DNA from: Alcaligenes faecalis
GTDB lineage: Bacteria; Pseudomonadota; Gammaproteobacteria; Burkholderiales; Burkholderiaceae_B
Length of the DNA: 64,000 nt
NCBI RefSeq assembly: GCF_041521385.1
Contig: NZ_CP168006.1
Location: 1,565,464 to 1,629,463 of the forward strand
Reading direction: 5' to 3'
The translations under genes were made by a program, and so were the position numbers. Shown here piece by piece: positions 1-8,407 of this stretch. Under the pieces are notes generated by a model. It was given only the letters and a program-made list of their open reading frames with translations, did not search any database and was not told where the DNA came from. How positions within the stretch are numbered: position 1 is the first letter of the stretch; every line of letters starts with the position of its first letter.

Positions 1-1
1 A

Positions 2-649
2 GCCGATCTGGTAGAAGCCTTGATCGCGGCCGTGCAGGCCGCGGAACGGGCCCAGGCCGATCTGCTGATCTTGCGCGGTGAAGGCCGCAACTTCAGTGCC
101 GGTTTTGATTTCAGCGACTACGAGCAGCACAGCGAGGGGGATCTGGTGCTGCGCTTTATCCGCATTGAAACCCTCTTGCAGAGGCTGGCCCACACGCCTT
201 GCGCCACCCTGGCCTTGGCACATGGGCAAAATTTTGGTGCAGGCGTGGATTTGATTGCCGTCTGTCGTCAGCGCATCGCCAGTGCAGATGCCCGTTTTCG
301 CATGCCTGGACTGCAGTTTGGTCTGGCACTGGGAACAGGCAGGCTGGCTGCCCTGATCGGCGGCCAGCAGGCTCATCCACTTCTGGCAGGAAGCCAGATT
401 TTTGATGCTGCCAAAGCGGAACAACTGGGTTTTATTGAAGGCATACAAGAGCCTGACGCATGGCCTGCTGTCATCGAACACGCTCAACAAACAGCGGGCT
501 TGCTGGACGCAACCAGTCGCGCCTATCTGCATCAGTTAACGGGCTGCCCGGAACAGGCGGATCGGGATATGGCGGCCTTGGTGCGCTCTGCTTCCGCACC
601 CGGTATCAAACAAAGAATTGCGGCCTTCAGGCAGGCCGCAAAATCCTGA
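2..649 (+). CDS. Enoyl-CoA hydratase/isomerase (crotonase) family protein, 5' end cut by window
   Basis: The reading frame is open to the left edge, so the N-terminus lies outside the window; 215 codons are visible. The fold is recognised from the first oxyanion-hole segment RNFSAGFD (visible residues about 29-36) and the second, HGQNFGAGVDL, which replaces the usual GGG-type helix start. Crotonase proteins bind acyl-CoA and stabilise an enolate, but their reactions vary. The positions where hydratases carry their two catalytic glutamates appear to hold Gly (MPGLQFG) and His (QAHPLLAG), so a classical hydratase reaction is doubtful; an isomerase, hydrolase or decarboxylase role is possible. 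The gene converges on an IclR regulator across a 123-bp gap with a hairpin. Family assignment is firm; substrate is unknown. Confidence 0.8.
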   Translation, partial: ADLVEALIAAVQAAERAQADLLILRGEGRNFSAGFDFSDYEQHSEGDLVLRFIRIETLLQRLAHTPCATLALAHGQNFGAGVDLIAVCRQRIASADARFRMPGLQFGLALGTGRLAALIGGQQAHPLLAGSQIFDAAKAEQLGFIEGIQEPDAWPAVIEHAQQTAGLLDATSRAYLHQLTGCPEQADRDMAALVRSASAPGIKQRIAAFRQAAKS

Positions 650-671
650 TCTTTCTTTCCAGAATTGAGCG

Positions 672-709
672 GCCCCCAAAAACTGAAGAAGCATCCAGAT
701 TTTGGGGGC
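672..709. terminator. Hairpin between convergent genes
   Basis: Ten-base perfect arms (gcccccaaaa at 672-681 and ttttgggggc at 700-709) with an 18-base loop lie between the stop of the crotonase gene and the end of the IclR gene. No clear T-tract follows on either strand beyond the arm itself, so termination is inferred from position and stem quality. Confidence 0.45.
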
Positions 710-772
710 AATGTGCATCCGGGCGGCTTCTTGCGGCCCGAACGAGGTGACTAAGTAAGCTTGTAGAGCGGT

Positions 773-1522
773 CTACCTGCCGCTATAGCCCAAACGGCGC
801 GAGATCTGTGCCGCTGCCGTCATCAGGGTTTTACCCGCCTGCACCAAGCGGGTTTCTTCCAGGCGCTCGGCCGGCCCGGAAATACCCAAAGCCGCCACTA
901 CCATTCCCCGACTGTCGTAAATAGGCGCAGCCGCACCCACAACCTGTTCACGCCACTCGCCCCGGTTAATGGCATAACCCTGTTCGCGCACTTGTTCCAG
1001 TTCACGGCGCAAATCACCGAACTTGACCAGGCTACGCGGCGTATAAGGCTTGAGGCGGTTCTTGACCAGATTCAAGGTATCTTCGCTGGCCCAGGCCAGC
1101 ATAGCCTTGCCGGTTGCCACACATTGCGCGGGCGAGCGTCCGCCCACGGTGGTGTAGGCGCGCACGGGCTGCGGGCTGTCGATCTTTTCGATATACAGCA
1201 CCTCTACCCCATCCAGTAGCGACAAATGCACCGTTTCCTGGGTTTGCTCAGCCAGCTCTTTCATGAAGGGTAAGGCTTCTACACGCACATCCAGCCGGTT
1301 GGCCAAACCCGAGCCCAGCTCCCACAGTTTCATGCTCAGCTCGTAGCGCCCGGTATCGTCGTTCTTGCGCGCAAAGCCCTGGTGGACCAGTGCCTGCAAC
1401 AGTCGATGCACATTGCTTTTATTGAGCATCAGTTGATTGGCCAGCTCGGTGACACCCGAGCCTCGTTCGTGCTTGGCCAGGGCTTCCAGGAGCACCAGGC
1501 CCTTAACAAAAGTCTTGTCCAA
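773..1522 (-). CDS. IclR-family transcriptional regulator
   Basis: A 249-residue protein with the IclR layout: an N-terminal winged helix-turn-helix (about residues 1-70, including VTELANQLMLNKSNVHRLLQ) and a C-terminal effector-binding GAF-like domain (about 80-249, with LYIEKIDSPQPVR, CVATGKAMLAW and YAINRGEWREQVVGAAAP). IclR proteins usually control catabolic genes in response to small organic acids. The only credible start is a TTG at 1522: an in-frame stop lies just upstream and a GGGA element sits about 8 bases before it. The gene is divergent from the DUF2478 gene across a 284-bp intergenic region. The target is not evident; the neighbouring crotonase gene is a candidate. Confidence 0.88.
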   Translation of the reverse strand: MDKTFVKGLVLLEALAKHERGSGVTELANQLMLNKSNVHRLLQALVHQGFARKNDDTGRYELSMKLWELGSGLANRLDVRVEALPFMKELAEQTQETVHLSLLDGVEVLYIEKIDSPQPVRAYTTVGGRSPAQCVATGKAMLAWASEDTLNLVKNRLKPYTPRSLVKFGDLRRELEQVREQGYAINRGEWREQVVGAAAPIYDSRGMVVAALGISGPAERLEETRLVQAGKTLMTAAAQISRRLGYSGR

Positions 1523-1806
1523 TCGAATATCCCATCAGTCACTAACAGTGCATGAATTGTCTCATGGAACCGGGCCACACCATAGCCAGACAAGCCCGTA
1601 TAGCAAAGCGGCAAGCGGCTTTCGCAACAGATTCATCAGACATTCAGGCAGACGGGCGTACACACTTGAACCTTCAACAACAAGTCCACTATCCACCCGG
1701 CCCCCAAACCGGCCAGCAGCACAGGGATTTTTCTGCTTTCCAGCGCAAGCCAAAAACGTGTACAAAGAGCCTTGCCCCTCTTTCATCCCCCCGGAGCCAA
1801 ACCCCG

Positions 1807-2334
1807 ATGGACACCCCTTCTACGCCTTTAGCCCTTGCGGCCATCGTGCATGCAGGCAAAGGCAGCGCCGACGCCTTGCTGCTGGAATTCGTGCAGGAGT
1901 TACGCACGGAAAACTACCGCGTATGGGGTCTGGTGCAAGGCCCGGAGATCCAGAAGGAAGGCCATAGCCTGCGCACCGTGCAGGATCTGGACAAGGGCAC
2001 GCTCTATCCCATCACCCAGAATCTGGGTTCGGAATCCACGGCCTGTTGTCTGGATATTGGTGCCTTGCTGCAGGCCAGCGAAGTGCTGCGGCAGGCGCTG
2101 GAAAGCCCCGCCGATCTGGTAATTGTGAATCGCTTTGGCATCATGGAAGCGGACGGCCAGGGCTTTAATAACGAGATCATGGCCTTGATCGACCAGGGCT
2201 ACCCGGTGCTGACCGTGGTGGCCCACACCTATCTGCCTGCGTGGCGAGCGTTTACGGGTGGCCTGGCGGTGGAACTGGCGCCGGAGCGCCAGGCACTGTG
2301 GGACTGGTTCGAGAGCAGTCGTCAGGCAGCCTGA
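1807..2334 (+). CDS. DUF2478 family protein
   Basis: A 175-residue protein starting at ATG 1807; the frame is open further upstream but nothing there looks coding. It begins with a hydrophobic strand and glycine turn (LALAAIVHAGKGSADALL), has a central CCLDIGALLQASEVL segment and ends with a segment rich in acidic and aromatic residues (VIVNRFGIMEADGQGFNNEI). This pattern fits DUF2478, a family related to small NTPases that sometimes lies beside molybdenum transport genes; no such genes are seen here. The biochemical function is unknown. The gene is divergent from iclR and convergent with the alcohol dehydrogenase-like gene. The family name is recalled from the pattern, not verified by a search. 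Confidence 0.7.
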   Translation: MDTPSTPLALAAIVHAGKGSADALLLEFVQELRTENYRVWGLVQGPEIQKEGHSLRTVQDLDKGTLYPITQNLGSESTACCLDIGALLQASEVLRQALESPADLVIVNRFGIMEADGQGFNNEIMALIDQGYPVLTVVAHTYLPAWRAFTGGLAVELAPERQALWDWFESSRQAA

Positions 2335-2470
2335 AGCGGTCACCTGACACGACGGCTCGCACAAAGCCTGCACCAGCGCCCGACACCATACGGCCAGCCC
2401 CTGCCAAACGGCCCCACACCAGAACAGCAAGAAGCACCAAGCCTGGAAAAGGCTGAAGCACGAGCTTCTT

Positions 2471-3493
2471 TTACTGACCCCAACCTTCCAGAACCAGTTT
2501 GCCCCTTGCCTTGCCCGACTCGATCAAGGCATGGGCTTTCTTCATATTGCTGGCATTGATACGGCCAAAACGCTCCGTCATGGTAGTACGTATCAAGCCT
2601 GCATCGATAAGGGCTGCGACTTCGCTTAGCAAACGGTGCTGGGCCTGCATGTCATCGGTGCCAAACAAGGCACGGGTAAACATGAACTCCCAGTGCAAAG
2701 ACACAGACTTGCGTTTGAGCTTGCCCACATCAAGACTGGCCGGGTCGTCAATCAAACCGAACTTCCCCTGCGGGGCAATAAGCTGCACAATCTGGTCGAA
2801 ATGCTGATCGGTATGCGTCAGGCTGACGACATAATCCACTTCCGGATGCCCGATCCGCTCCAGTTGCTCCGCCAAAGGCTGGCTGTGATCAATGACATGA
2901 TGCGCGCCCAGCTCCTTCACCCAGGCTTGGGTTTCAGGGCGGGAAGCGGTGCCAATGACGGTCAAAGCAGTCAAACGAGAAGCCAACTGCGTCAAAATAG
3001 AACCCACCCCACCCGAAGCCCCAATAATCAATATGGCCTTGTCCGTGGGAGCTTTTCCTGGGGCCACGCCCAAGCGATCGAACAACATCTCCCAAGCGGT
3101 GATGGTGGTCAGGGGCAAGGCAGCCGCCGCCGCAAAATCCAGCGTTTTCGGGGCATGGGCCACGATGCGCTCGTCCACCAGATGCAGTTGGCTATTGGTG
3201 CCAGGGCGCGCAATGGAACCGGCATACCAGACGCGATCACCAGGCTGGAACAAGCTCACTTGGGGCCCGACCGCCTGCACAATCCCGCAGGCATCCCAAC
3301 CCAGCACCTTGTATTGTTCACCTTCTGCAACTTGAGCCGATTGGCGAACCTTGGTATCGACCGGATTGACCGAGACCGCCTGTACTTGCACCAACAGATC
3401 ACGGCCTGTGGCCACTGGGTCGGGCAACTCAACATCCAGCAGGGACTCGGGCTGCTCAATCGCTTGAGGGACTTTGTAGGCAATCGCTTTCAT
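2471..3493 (-). CDS. Zinc-binding alcohol dehydrogenase family / quinone oxidoreductase-like protein
   Basis: A 340-residue medium-chain dehydrogenase/reductase. The N-terminal GroES-like domain (about 1-125) contains VSVNPVDTKVR and LGWDACGIVQAVG; the Rossmann domain (about 145-270) carries the nucleotide-binding motif ILIIGASGGVGSILTQLA. Structural-zinc cysteines are absent, as in the zinc-independent quinone oxidoreductase branch, which reduces quinones or enones with NADPH. The ATG at 3493 is preceded by an AAGGAAAC Shine-Dalgarno. It lies 32 bp downstream of an Old Yellow Enzyme gene in the same direction, so the two probably form an operon for reducing reactive carbonyl compounds under the divergent LysR regulator. 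The physiological substrate is unknown. Confidence 0.87.
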   Translation of the reverse strand: MKAIAYKVPQAIEQPESLLDVELPDPVATGRDLLVQVQAVSVNPVDTKVRQSAQVAEGEQYKVLGWDACGIVQAVGPQVSLFQPGDRVWYAGSIARPGTNSQLHLVDERIVAHAPKTLDFAAAAALPLTTITAWEMLFDRLGVAPGKAPTDKAILIIGASGGVGSILTQLASRLTALTVIGTASRPETQAWVKELGAHHVIDHSQPLAEQLERIGHPEVDYVVSLTHTDQHFDQIVQLIAPQGKFGLIDDPASLDVGKLKRKSVSLHWEFMFTRALFGTDDMQAQHRLLSEVAALIDAGLIRTTMTERFGRINASNMKKAHALIESGKARGKLVLEGWGQ

Positions 3494-3525
3494 CTTGTTT
3501 CCTTTTTAAAAATCAGTCGTCTGTC

Positions 3526-4626
3526 TTAGGCCATGCTCGGATAATCGGTGTAGCCTTGGGCGCCACCTCCAAACAAGGTTTGAGGATCGAAGCTGGCCAA
3601 GGGAAGCTGATTTCGCAAGCGCACTGGCAAATCTGGATTGGCGATAAAGGGGCGGCCAAATGCCACCAGATCCGCCAGGCCACGCTTTACAATCTGCTCG
3701 GCTTTGTGGGCGTCATATTTGCCCGCAACGATAATTCGGCCCGAAAAGTGGGCACGCAAGGCATGACGAAAATCATCGGGAATCTCAGGCGCATCATCCC
3801 AATCCGCCTCTGACAAGTGGATATAGGCCAAACCCTTCCCGTCCAATACCGTCGCCAAATGCAAAATGGTTGGGATAATTTCAGGGCAGTTCATGGCGCG
3901 CTGCGTAATAAAGGGAGCCAAACGGATACCGGTGCGCTCTGCCCCGATCTCTCCTGCTACTGCTTCGACCACCTCCCTGGCAAAGCGAACACGATTTTCC
4001 ACACTGCCGCCATACGCATCTTCACGGTGATTGGAGGTGGTACGCAGGAACTGATCAATCAGATAACCGTTTGCCCCATGGATTTCCACGCCATCAAAAC
4101 CGGCTTGTATCGCCTTGGCAGCAGCCAAACGGTAATCCTCAATGACAGCGGCAATCTCTTGCGCGGTCAGGGCACGCGGCACAGGGCAATCCAGCATCCG
4201 CCCCACCCCATCCTCGCCCACTACCCAGACCTGAGCCTGGGGTGACAAGGCCGAAGGAGCCACAGTCTGCCCATCGGCATGAAAACTGGCATGAGACATG
4301 CGACCTACATGCCACAATTGCAGAACAATCCGACCACCGGCTTGATGCACAGCATCCGTAACCAGACGCCAGCCTTGCACCTGTTGCTGGGTGTAAATAC
4401 CGGGAGTGAAGCTATAGCCTTGCCCTTGCTGCGAAATCTGTGTGGCTTCACTGATCAATAAGCCTGCACTGGCACGCTGAGCGTAATACTGGGCCATCAA
4501 GGCATTCGGAATATTCCCCGGCTGATCGGTGCGGCTACGCGTCATGGGTGCCATCACGATACGGTTGGGTAGCTGCAAGCTGCCCACGTTTAATGCAGAA
4601 AATAAAGTAGATGGTGCTAAACCCAT
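3526..4626 (-). CDS. Old Yellow Enzyme family alkene reductase (NemA-like)
   Basis: A 366-residue flavoenzyme of the OYE family, which uses FMN and NAD(P)H to reduce electron-poor C=C bonds such as those of N-ethylmaleimide, enones and nitro compounds. Hallmarks include the N-terminal LPNRIVMAPMTRSR (FMN-binding strand), QLWHVGRMSH, GFDGVEIHGANGYLIDQFL with the His/Asn pair that binds the substrate carbonyl, NHREDAYGGSVENRVRF, and the C-terminal phosphate-binding DLVAFGRPFIANPDL. It is cytosolic. ATG 4626 has a GAGG element 10 bases upstream. It is first in an operon with the quinone-oxidoreductase-like gene and divergent from a LysR gene whose likely operator lies in the 180-bp gap. Confidence 0.93.
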   Translation of the reverse strand: MGLAPSTLFSALNVGSLQLPNRIVMAPMTRSRTDQPGNIPNALMAQYYAQRASAGLLISEATQISQQGQGYSFTPGIYTQQQVQGWRLVTDAVHQAGGRIVLQLWHVGRMSHASFHADGQTVAPSALSPQAQVWVVGEDGVGRMLDCPVPRALTAQEIAAVIEDYRLAAAKAIQAGFDGVEIHGANGYLIDQFLRTTSNHREDAYGGSVENRVRFAREVVEAVAGEIGAERTGIRLAPFITQRAMNCPEIIPTILHLATVLDGKGLAYIHLSEADWDDAPEIPDDFRHALRAHFSGRIIVAGKYDAHKAEQIVKRGLADLVAFGRPFIANPDLPVRLRNQLPLASFDPQTLFGGGAQGYTDYPSMA

Positions 4627-4717
4627 GATTGACAGGCCTCATCAAAAGAGTGGAAATGTGGATCACAGTGTGCCTTTTCAGACTCTTTAGAAAAACAGGT
4701 CTTTTATTGAAACGATC

Positions 4718-4734
4718 TTCAAAAATATTTTGAA
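4718..4734. promoter_or_regulatory. Palindromic LysR-type operator candidate
   Basis: A perfect 17-bp palindrome (ttcaaaa, ata, ttttgaa) lies between the divergent OYE gene and LysR gene. It contains the T-N11-A pattern typical of LysR binding boxes, and position and symmetry fit autoregulation plus control of the reductase operon. Confidence 0.55.
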
Positions 4735-4806
4735 AATAGCGCCATAATTAACCCCATTAATTCGCTTTTCAGCATCCCCCCTGAACCCGGCCCAGCGAGA
4801 AACACC

Positions 4807-5754
4807 ATGAAAGCCCTGCAGGATCTGGAGATTTTTGTTCGCACCGCTGACACTGCCAGCCTGTCTGCCACAGCACGGGGTTTGGGCATCACACCGGCAG
4901 CGGCCAGCGCAGCACTCAAACGTCTGGAAGCGGAGGTAGGCGTGCAGCTTTTCCTGCGCTCCACCCGCCATTTGCGGCTGACCTCTGAAGGCGAAGTGTT
5001 CCTGGCTCAATGCCGTCCCGCCCTGTCTGCCCTGCAACAAGCCAGCTTGCAACTGGCCAGCGGCGGCCCCGGCTCCCGGGGACAACTGAAGCTGGCGGCA
5101 CCGTCTGATCTGGGGCGCAATGTGCTCTTGCCTTGGTTAAACGAATTTCAGGATGCCAATCCGGGCATAGACATACGCCTGCATCTGTCCGACCGGCTGG
5201 CCAATGTCTACAGCGAACCCATTGACGCCGCCTTTCGCTATGGTCAGCCGGCAGACTCCAATTTGGTGGCGATGCCTTTGGCGCCCACACATCGCCGGGT
5301 TCTATGTGCCGCCCCCTCCTATCTGAAGCATCACGGCACACCTGCCTCCCCTCTGGAGCTACAGGAGCACGACTGTCTTTGCTTCATGCTGGGGGACGAT
5401 GTCCATGATCGCTGGAAATTTGAGCGTACTGGTCAAGCGGCTACTTTTGTCCGAGTCCGGGCTGTCAATGTCTCCAACGACGGCGATGTGGTCCGACGCT
5501 GGGCCTTGCTGGGCAAAGGCATTGCATACAAATCCTACTTCGACGTGGCCCAGGATATTGCCCGTGGCCACCTACGCACTCTCTGCAACGACTGGCTGGG
5601 CGAAAACACCCCCCTGTATTTGCTGGCTGCCGGACGGCAGCAAATTACCCCCTTGCTGCGCCAGTTGCATCAGTTCATGCTGGAACGCCTGGAACGCTGG
5701 GACCAGCAAGCCCATCTGCCGAAAAAGCACACAGGAACGACGATGAACGTCTAG
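4807..5754 (+). CDS. LysR-family regulator, divergent from OYE operon
   Basis: A 315-residue LysR-type regulator. The winged helix-turn-helix (about 1-60) includes DTASLSATARGLGITPAAASAALKRLEAEVGVQLF; the substrate-binding domain spans about 90-300 (GQLKLAAPSDLGRNVLLPWL, a segment typical of the CrgA/DhcR-type subgroup). Such regulators often sit beside oxidoreductases for electrophiles or quinones. Here the gene is divergently transcribed from the OYE/quinone-oxidoreductase operon, with a 17-bp palindrome between them, so local control is the simplest reading. The inducer is unknown. Confidence 0.9.
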   Translation: MKALQDLEIFVRTADTASLSATARGLGITPAAASAALKRLEAEVGVQLFLRSTRHLRLTSEGEVFLAQCRPALSALQQASLQLASGGPGSRGQLKLAAPSDLGRNVLLPWLNEFQDANPGIDIRLHLSDRLANVYSEPIDAAFRYGQPADSNLVAMPLAPTHRRVLCAAPSYLKHHGTPASPLELQEHDCLCFMLGDDVHDRWKFERTGQAATFVRVRAVNVSNDGDVVRRWALLGKGIAYKSYFDVAQDIARGHLRTLCNDWLGENTPLYLLAAGRQQITPLLRQLHQFMLERLERWDQQAHLPKKHTGTTMNV

Positions 5755-5836
5755 GATATCGACCCAAGGCCGTCATCCTGCCTTGCTCTAATTCGATCGA
5801 CCCTTTCCCCAACATCAGTGACAAGGCTATCGAATC

Positions 5837-8083
5837 ATGAGACATGTGCACACGGCCCGCTCCGCCTCCCAGCGGCCCGACTTTTCCTATTCCTCTGAAA
5901 ATTCCCATCCAGGCAACCATGAGCTGCCCTTCCAAGGCCCGTCCCGGCCTGTTTTTGGCAAACCCGGCCTGCTCAAAGCCCTCGCAGTGGCCACCCTGTC
6001 GGCTACCTTGGCCGCTTGCGGCGGATCTGGAACAGGCAGCGGTTCGGAGGCTGAGCCCGAAACCCCTGTCAACCCCGACAAACCGGATACCCCCAGCACC
6101 CGCCACGCTCTGATCATCAATCTGGACGGGGCAAGCTATCAAGCCGTGCAACATGGCATTGCCGCTGGCAGTCTGCCCAATCTGGCCAAGCTGCATGTGC
6201 AGTTGGCCTACAGCGGAGGCGTCGCCGGTACCCCCAGCCAACAAGCCAATCTGGATATGCCCAGTTGGGCCAGCCTGCTGACTGGAACCTGGGCCAACCG
6301 CCACGGTGTGGTGTCTACCGCGCCGGATCAGGTACTGCATCAAAACAGCCTGTTCCACTCCGAGCAAAACGGACAAAATGCGGCTGCCGTGGCATCCACA
6401 GGCTTGGCACACTTGCTCAAGGCCGACCACGATGCCGAGCGTCTGAATCAACTGGCCGACTGTTCCACGCAAACCGTTACCCTGTCCTGTGTGTCCAGCC
6501 AGGCCCTGACGATGATTGAAGGGGACTACCGCAAGGTTCTGGTTCAGTACCGCGCTGCCAAAGATGCCGCGCTGGATTTCGGAATTGAGTCGCCGGGCTA
6601 CAACGCGACCTTAAGCAAGCTGGACAAGGAAATCGGAACCTTGCTGGATGCCGCCGCCAAGCAAAAAGACCGCGAGTGGCTGGTAATCGTGACCGGCAAC
6701 CATGGCCTGAGCGAACACGGTCAGGATAATGGCTTGCCCTTGCTGCCCCAGTCCACCACCTTCCTGGCCATCAATCAGGCCGTCAACACAGGGGAACATG
6801 GCATTGGCGCCAGCGTGCCCGCTACGCTGCCCGAACTGTATCAGTACAACAGCCTGGTCGATGTGGCCCCTACCATCATGCAGTATCTGGACAAACTACC
6901 CCCGGCAGCCGACTACAAACTCGATGGCAGCAGCCTGCTAGGCCCACAAGCGGTTACAGGCCTGCAGGCCACGGTGCTGGACAACCACTCCTCTGCCGTT
7001 GCGATCAAACTGAACTGGACAGCCCCTGCCGATGTCCCCATCGATATTTTGCGGGATGGCCAGGTAATCGCTGCACGCCTGCCGGCTGGCACACAAAGTT
7101 ATACCGACAACCAGGCCACCACGGGTCTGTCTGACCGGGGTACCTACCAATTTGACTACACCGTGCAGGCCGGTTCAGGCACCGATGCCGCCTGGCGCAG
7201 TCTGTTCAGCCCGCCTATCTCGTACCTGCCACCCGTCCCCCTGGAAGCTTCCCTGCTCAATGGCTTGGTCTCCTACTACCCCTTCAGCGCCACGTTGCCA
7301 CCTGTGGACGCGCAAAAAAACAGCACCATGGCACCGGCCTCCAACGACCTGCCCAATGCGGCGGGCCTAGTCGTGCCCGGTCCTTTTACCGGCACACATG
7401 GCTTGCTGGTCGACACCCACTATGTCACCGAAGAAGGCCTGGAAGGCTATCGGATGACGCCTGCCCAGGGCTTTGACATTTCCACAGGCAGCAACCCGCA
7501 ATTCACGATTGGTTTTTGGTACCAGGTGCCCCAGTGCATTGATCGCAATAACGTCACGGTCTTGTCCAACAAGAACTATGTCAGCGGCGCCAATGCCGGT
7601 GTTGCCATTGGCTTGTTCAACAGTGGCATCCAGAACCAGTGTGGCATTGCCTTCAATATTGGCTCGGGTGGTGTACGTGCCGACGGCCCGACCAATCCCT
7701 ACACCCAGATTCCAGTAGGCACCTGGGTACACCTTGCTTTCTCGGTCGACGGTGTTGCCAAAACCATGAACATGCGCGTGTTTGACCCCTCTACCGAACA
7801 GGTCACACATGTGGCTACCAACAAATCCACGGGTGCTGTTGATGTCTCCAAGCTCTCGCCCTACCCACAATGGGGCATTGGCGACGATGGCACCGGCACG
7901 TTCCTGATGAACAAATGCAATGGCTCGGTCACACCTCCCTATACGGTCGGCAAATGCTCGACTGCCCCGCCCACCCAGCAAATGTTTGGGGATCTGGCCA
8001 TGTGGAACCGTGTTCTGAGCGATCAGGAGCTGAGCTCGATCTACTGGTCCAAGAAACCCCTGTCCAGCCTGAGCACACACTAA
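5837..8083 (+). CDS. Alkaline-phosphatase-fold lipoprotein with LamG-like C-terminal domain; start uncertain
   Basis: As read, 748 residues. A hydrophobic segment LLKALAVATLSATLAAC with lipobox LAAC marks a lipoprotein signal, followed by a Gly/Ser/Pro linker. Residues about 90-360 resemble the type I phosphodiesterase/alkaline phosphatase fold: INLDGASYQ (metal Asp), MPSWASLLTG (nucleophile region), VTGNHGLSEHG and SLVDVAPTIMQYL. A fibronectin-like stretch and a LamG/concanavalin-like domain (about 500-735, FTIGFWYQVP, GTWVHLAFSVDG, FGDLAMWNRVLSDQEL) follow. Two oddities: the usual DHG metal motif reads NHG, and the only in-frame ATG (5837) puts about 47 polar residues before the signal. An ATG at 5919 in the neighbouring frame would give a normal lipoprotein signal if the T5 run at 5952-5956 had one more T. 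It precedes a small lipoprotein and phospholipase C. Confidence 0.78.
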   Translation: MRHVHTARSASQRPDFSYSSENSHPGNHELPFQGPSRPVFGKPGLLKALAVATLSATLAACGGSGTGSGSEAEPETPVNPDKPDTPSTRHALIINLDGASYQAVQHGIAAGSLPNLAKLHVQLAYSGGVAGTPSQQANLDMPSWASLLTGTWANRHGVVSTAPDQVLHQNSLFHSEQNGQNAAAVASTGLAHLLKADHDAERLNQLADCSTQTVTLSCVSSQALTMIEGDYRKVLVQYRAAKDAALDFGIESPGYNATLSKLDKEIGTLLDAAAKQKDREWLVIVTGNHGLSEHGQDNGLPLLPQSTTFLAINQAVNTGEHGIGASVPATLPELYQYNSLVDVAPTIMQYLDKLPPAADYKLDGSSLLGPQAVTGLQATVLDNHSSAVAIKLNWTAPADVPIDILRDGQVIAARLPAGTQSYTDNQATTGLSDRGTYQFDYTVQAGSGTDAAWRSLFSPPISYLPPVPLEASLLNGLVSYYPFSATLPPVDAQKNSTMAPASNDLPNAAGLVVPGPFTGTHGLLVDTHYVTEEGLEGYRMTPAQGFDISTGSNPQFTIGFWYQVPQCIDRNNVTVLSNKNYVSGANAGVAIGLFNSGIQNQCGIAFNIGSGGVRADGPTNPYTQIPVGTWVHLAFSVDGVAKTMNMRVFDPSTEQVTHVATNKSTGAVDVSKLSPYPQWGIGDDGTGTFLMNKCNGSVTPPYTVGKCSTAPPTQQMFGDLAMWNRVLSDQELSSIYWSKKPLSSLSTH

Positions 8084-8094
8084 ACGAGGCCACC

Positions 8095-8334
8095 ATGAAC
8101 GTTCTTGACTTACGCGCTGTGCGCAGCGCCCTGGCCGTCGGTATGACTGCCTTGCTATTGAGCGCCTGCAGTGACGGGGGCTCCAGCGCAGCCGAGCCGC
8201 CACCCAGCACAGGTGGCTCGAGCAGCGAGCAGGTGCCTATTGTGACGCCGCCAGCCACAGGCTCTCAAGGTGAGCAAGGCACTGACCTGGACACGCCGCC
8301 CACCCCGAACTCGCAATTGGACTGCGCACCTTAA
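8095..8334 (+). CDS. Small low-complexity lipoprotein (79 aa)
   Basis: Starts at ATG 8095, 11 bp after the LamG lipoprotein stop, with a GAGG element 6 bases upstream. Residues 1-23 form a lipoprotein signal ending in the lipobox LLSAC; the mature part (about 55 residues) is rich in Ser, Gly, Pro and Thr and ends in LDCAP. No domain is recognisable. It is sandwiched between two predicted exported phosphoesterases, with the phospholipase C gene beginning 73 bp downstream, and is probably co-transcribed with them. A role as membrane tether, spacer or secretion partner of the phospholipase is possible but not shown. Confidence 0.65.
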   Translation: MNVLDLRAVRSALAVGMTALLLSACSDGGSSAAEPPPSTGGSSSEQVPIVTPPATGSQGEQGTDLDTPPTPNSQLDCAP

Positions 8335-8407
8335 GCGCAAGGCAGCCAGGCACGACAGAAGTCCTTGCCTGGCTCCACTCCAACCATTTATCGACAAGGC
8401 TTTCCCC

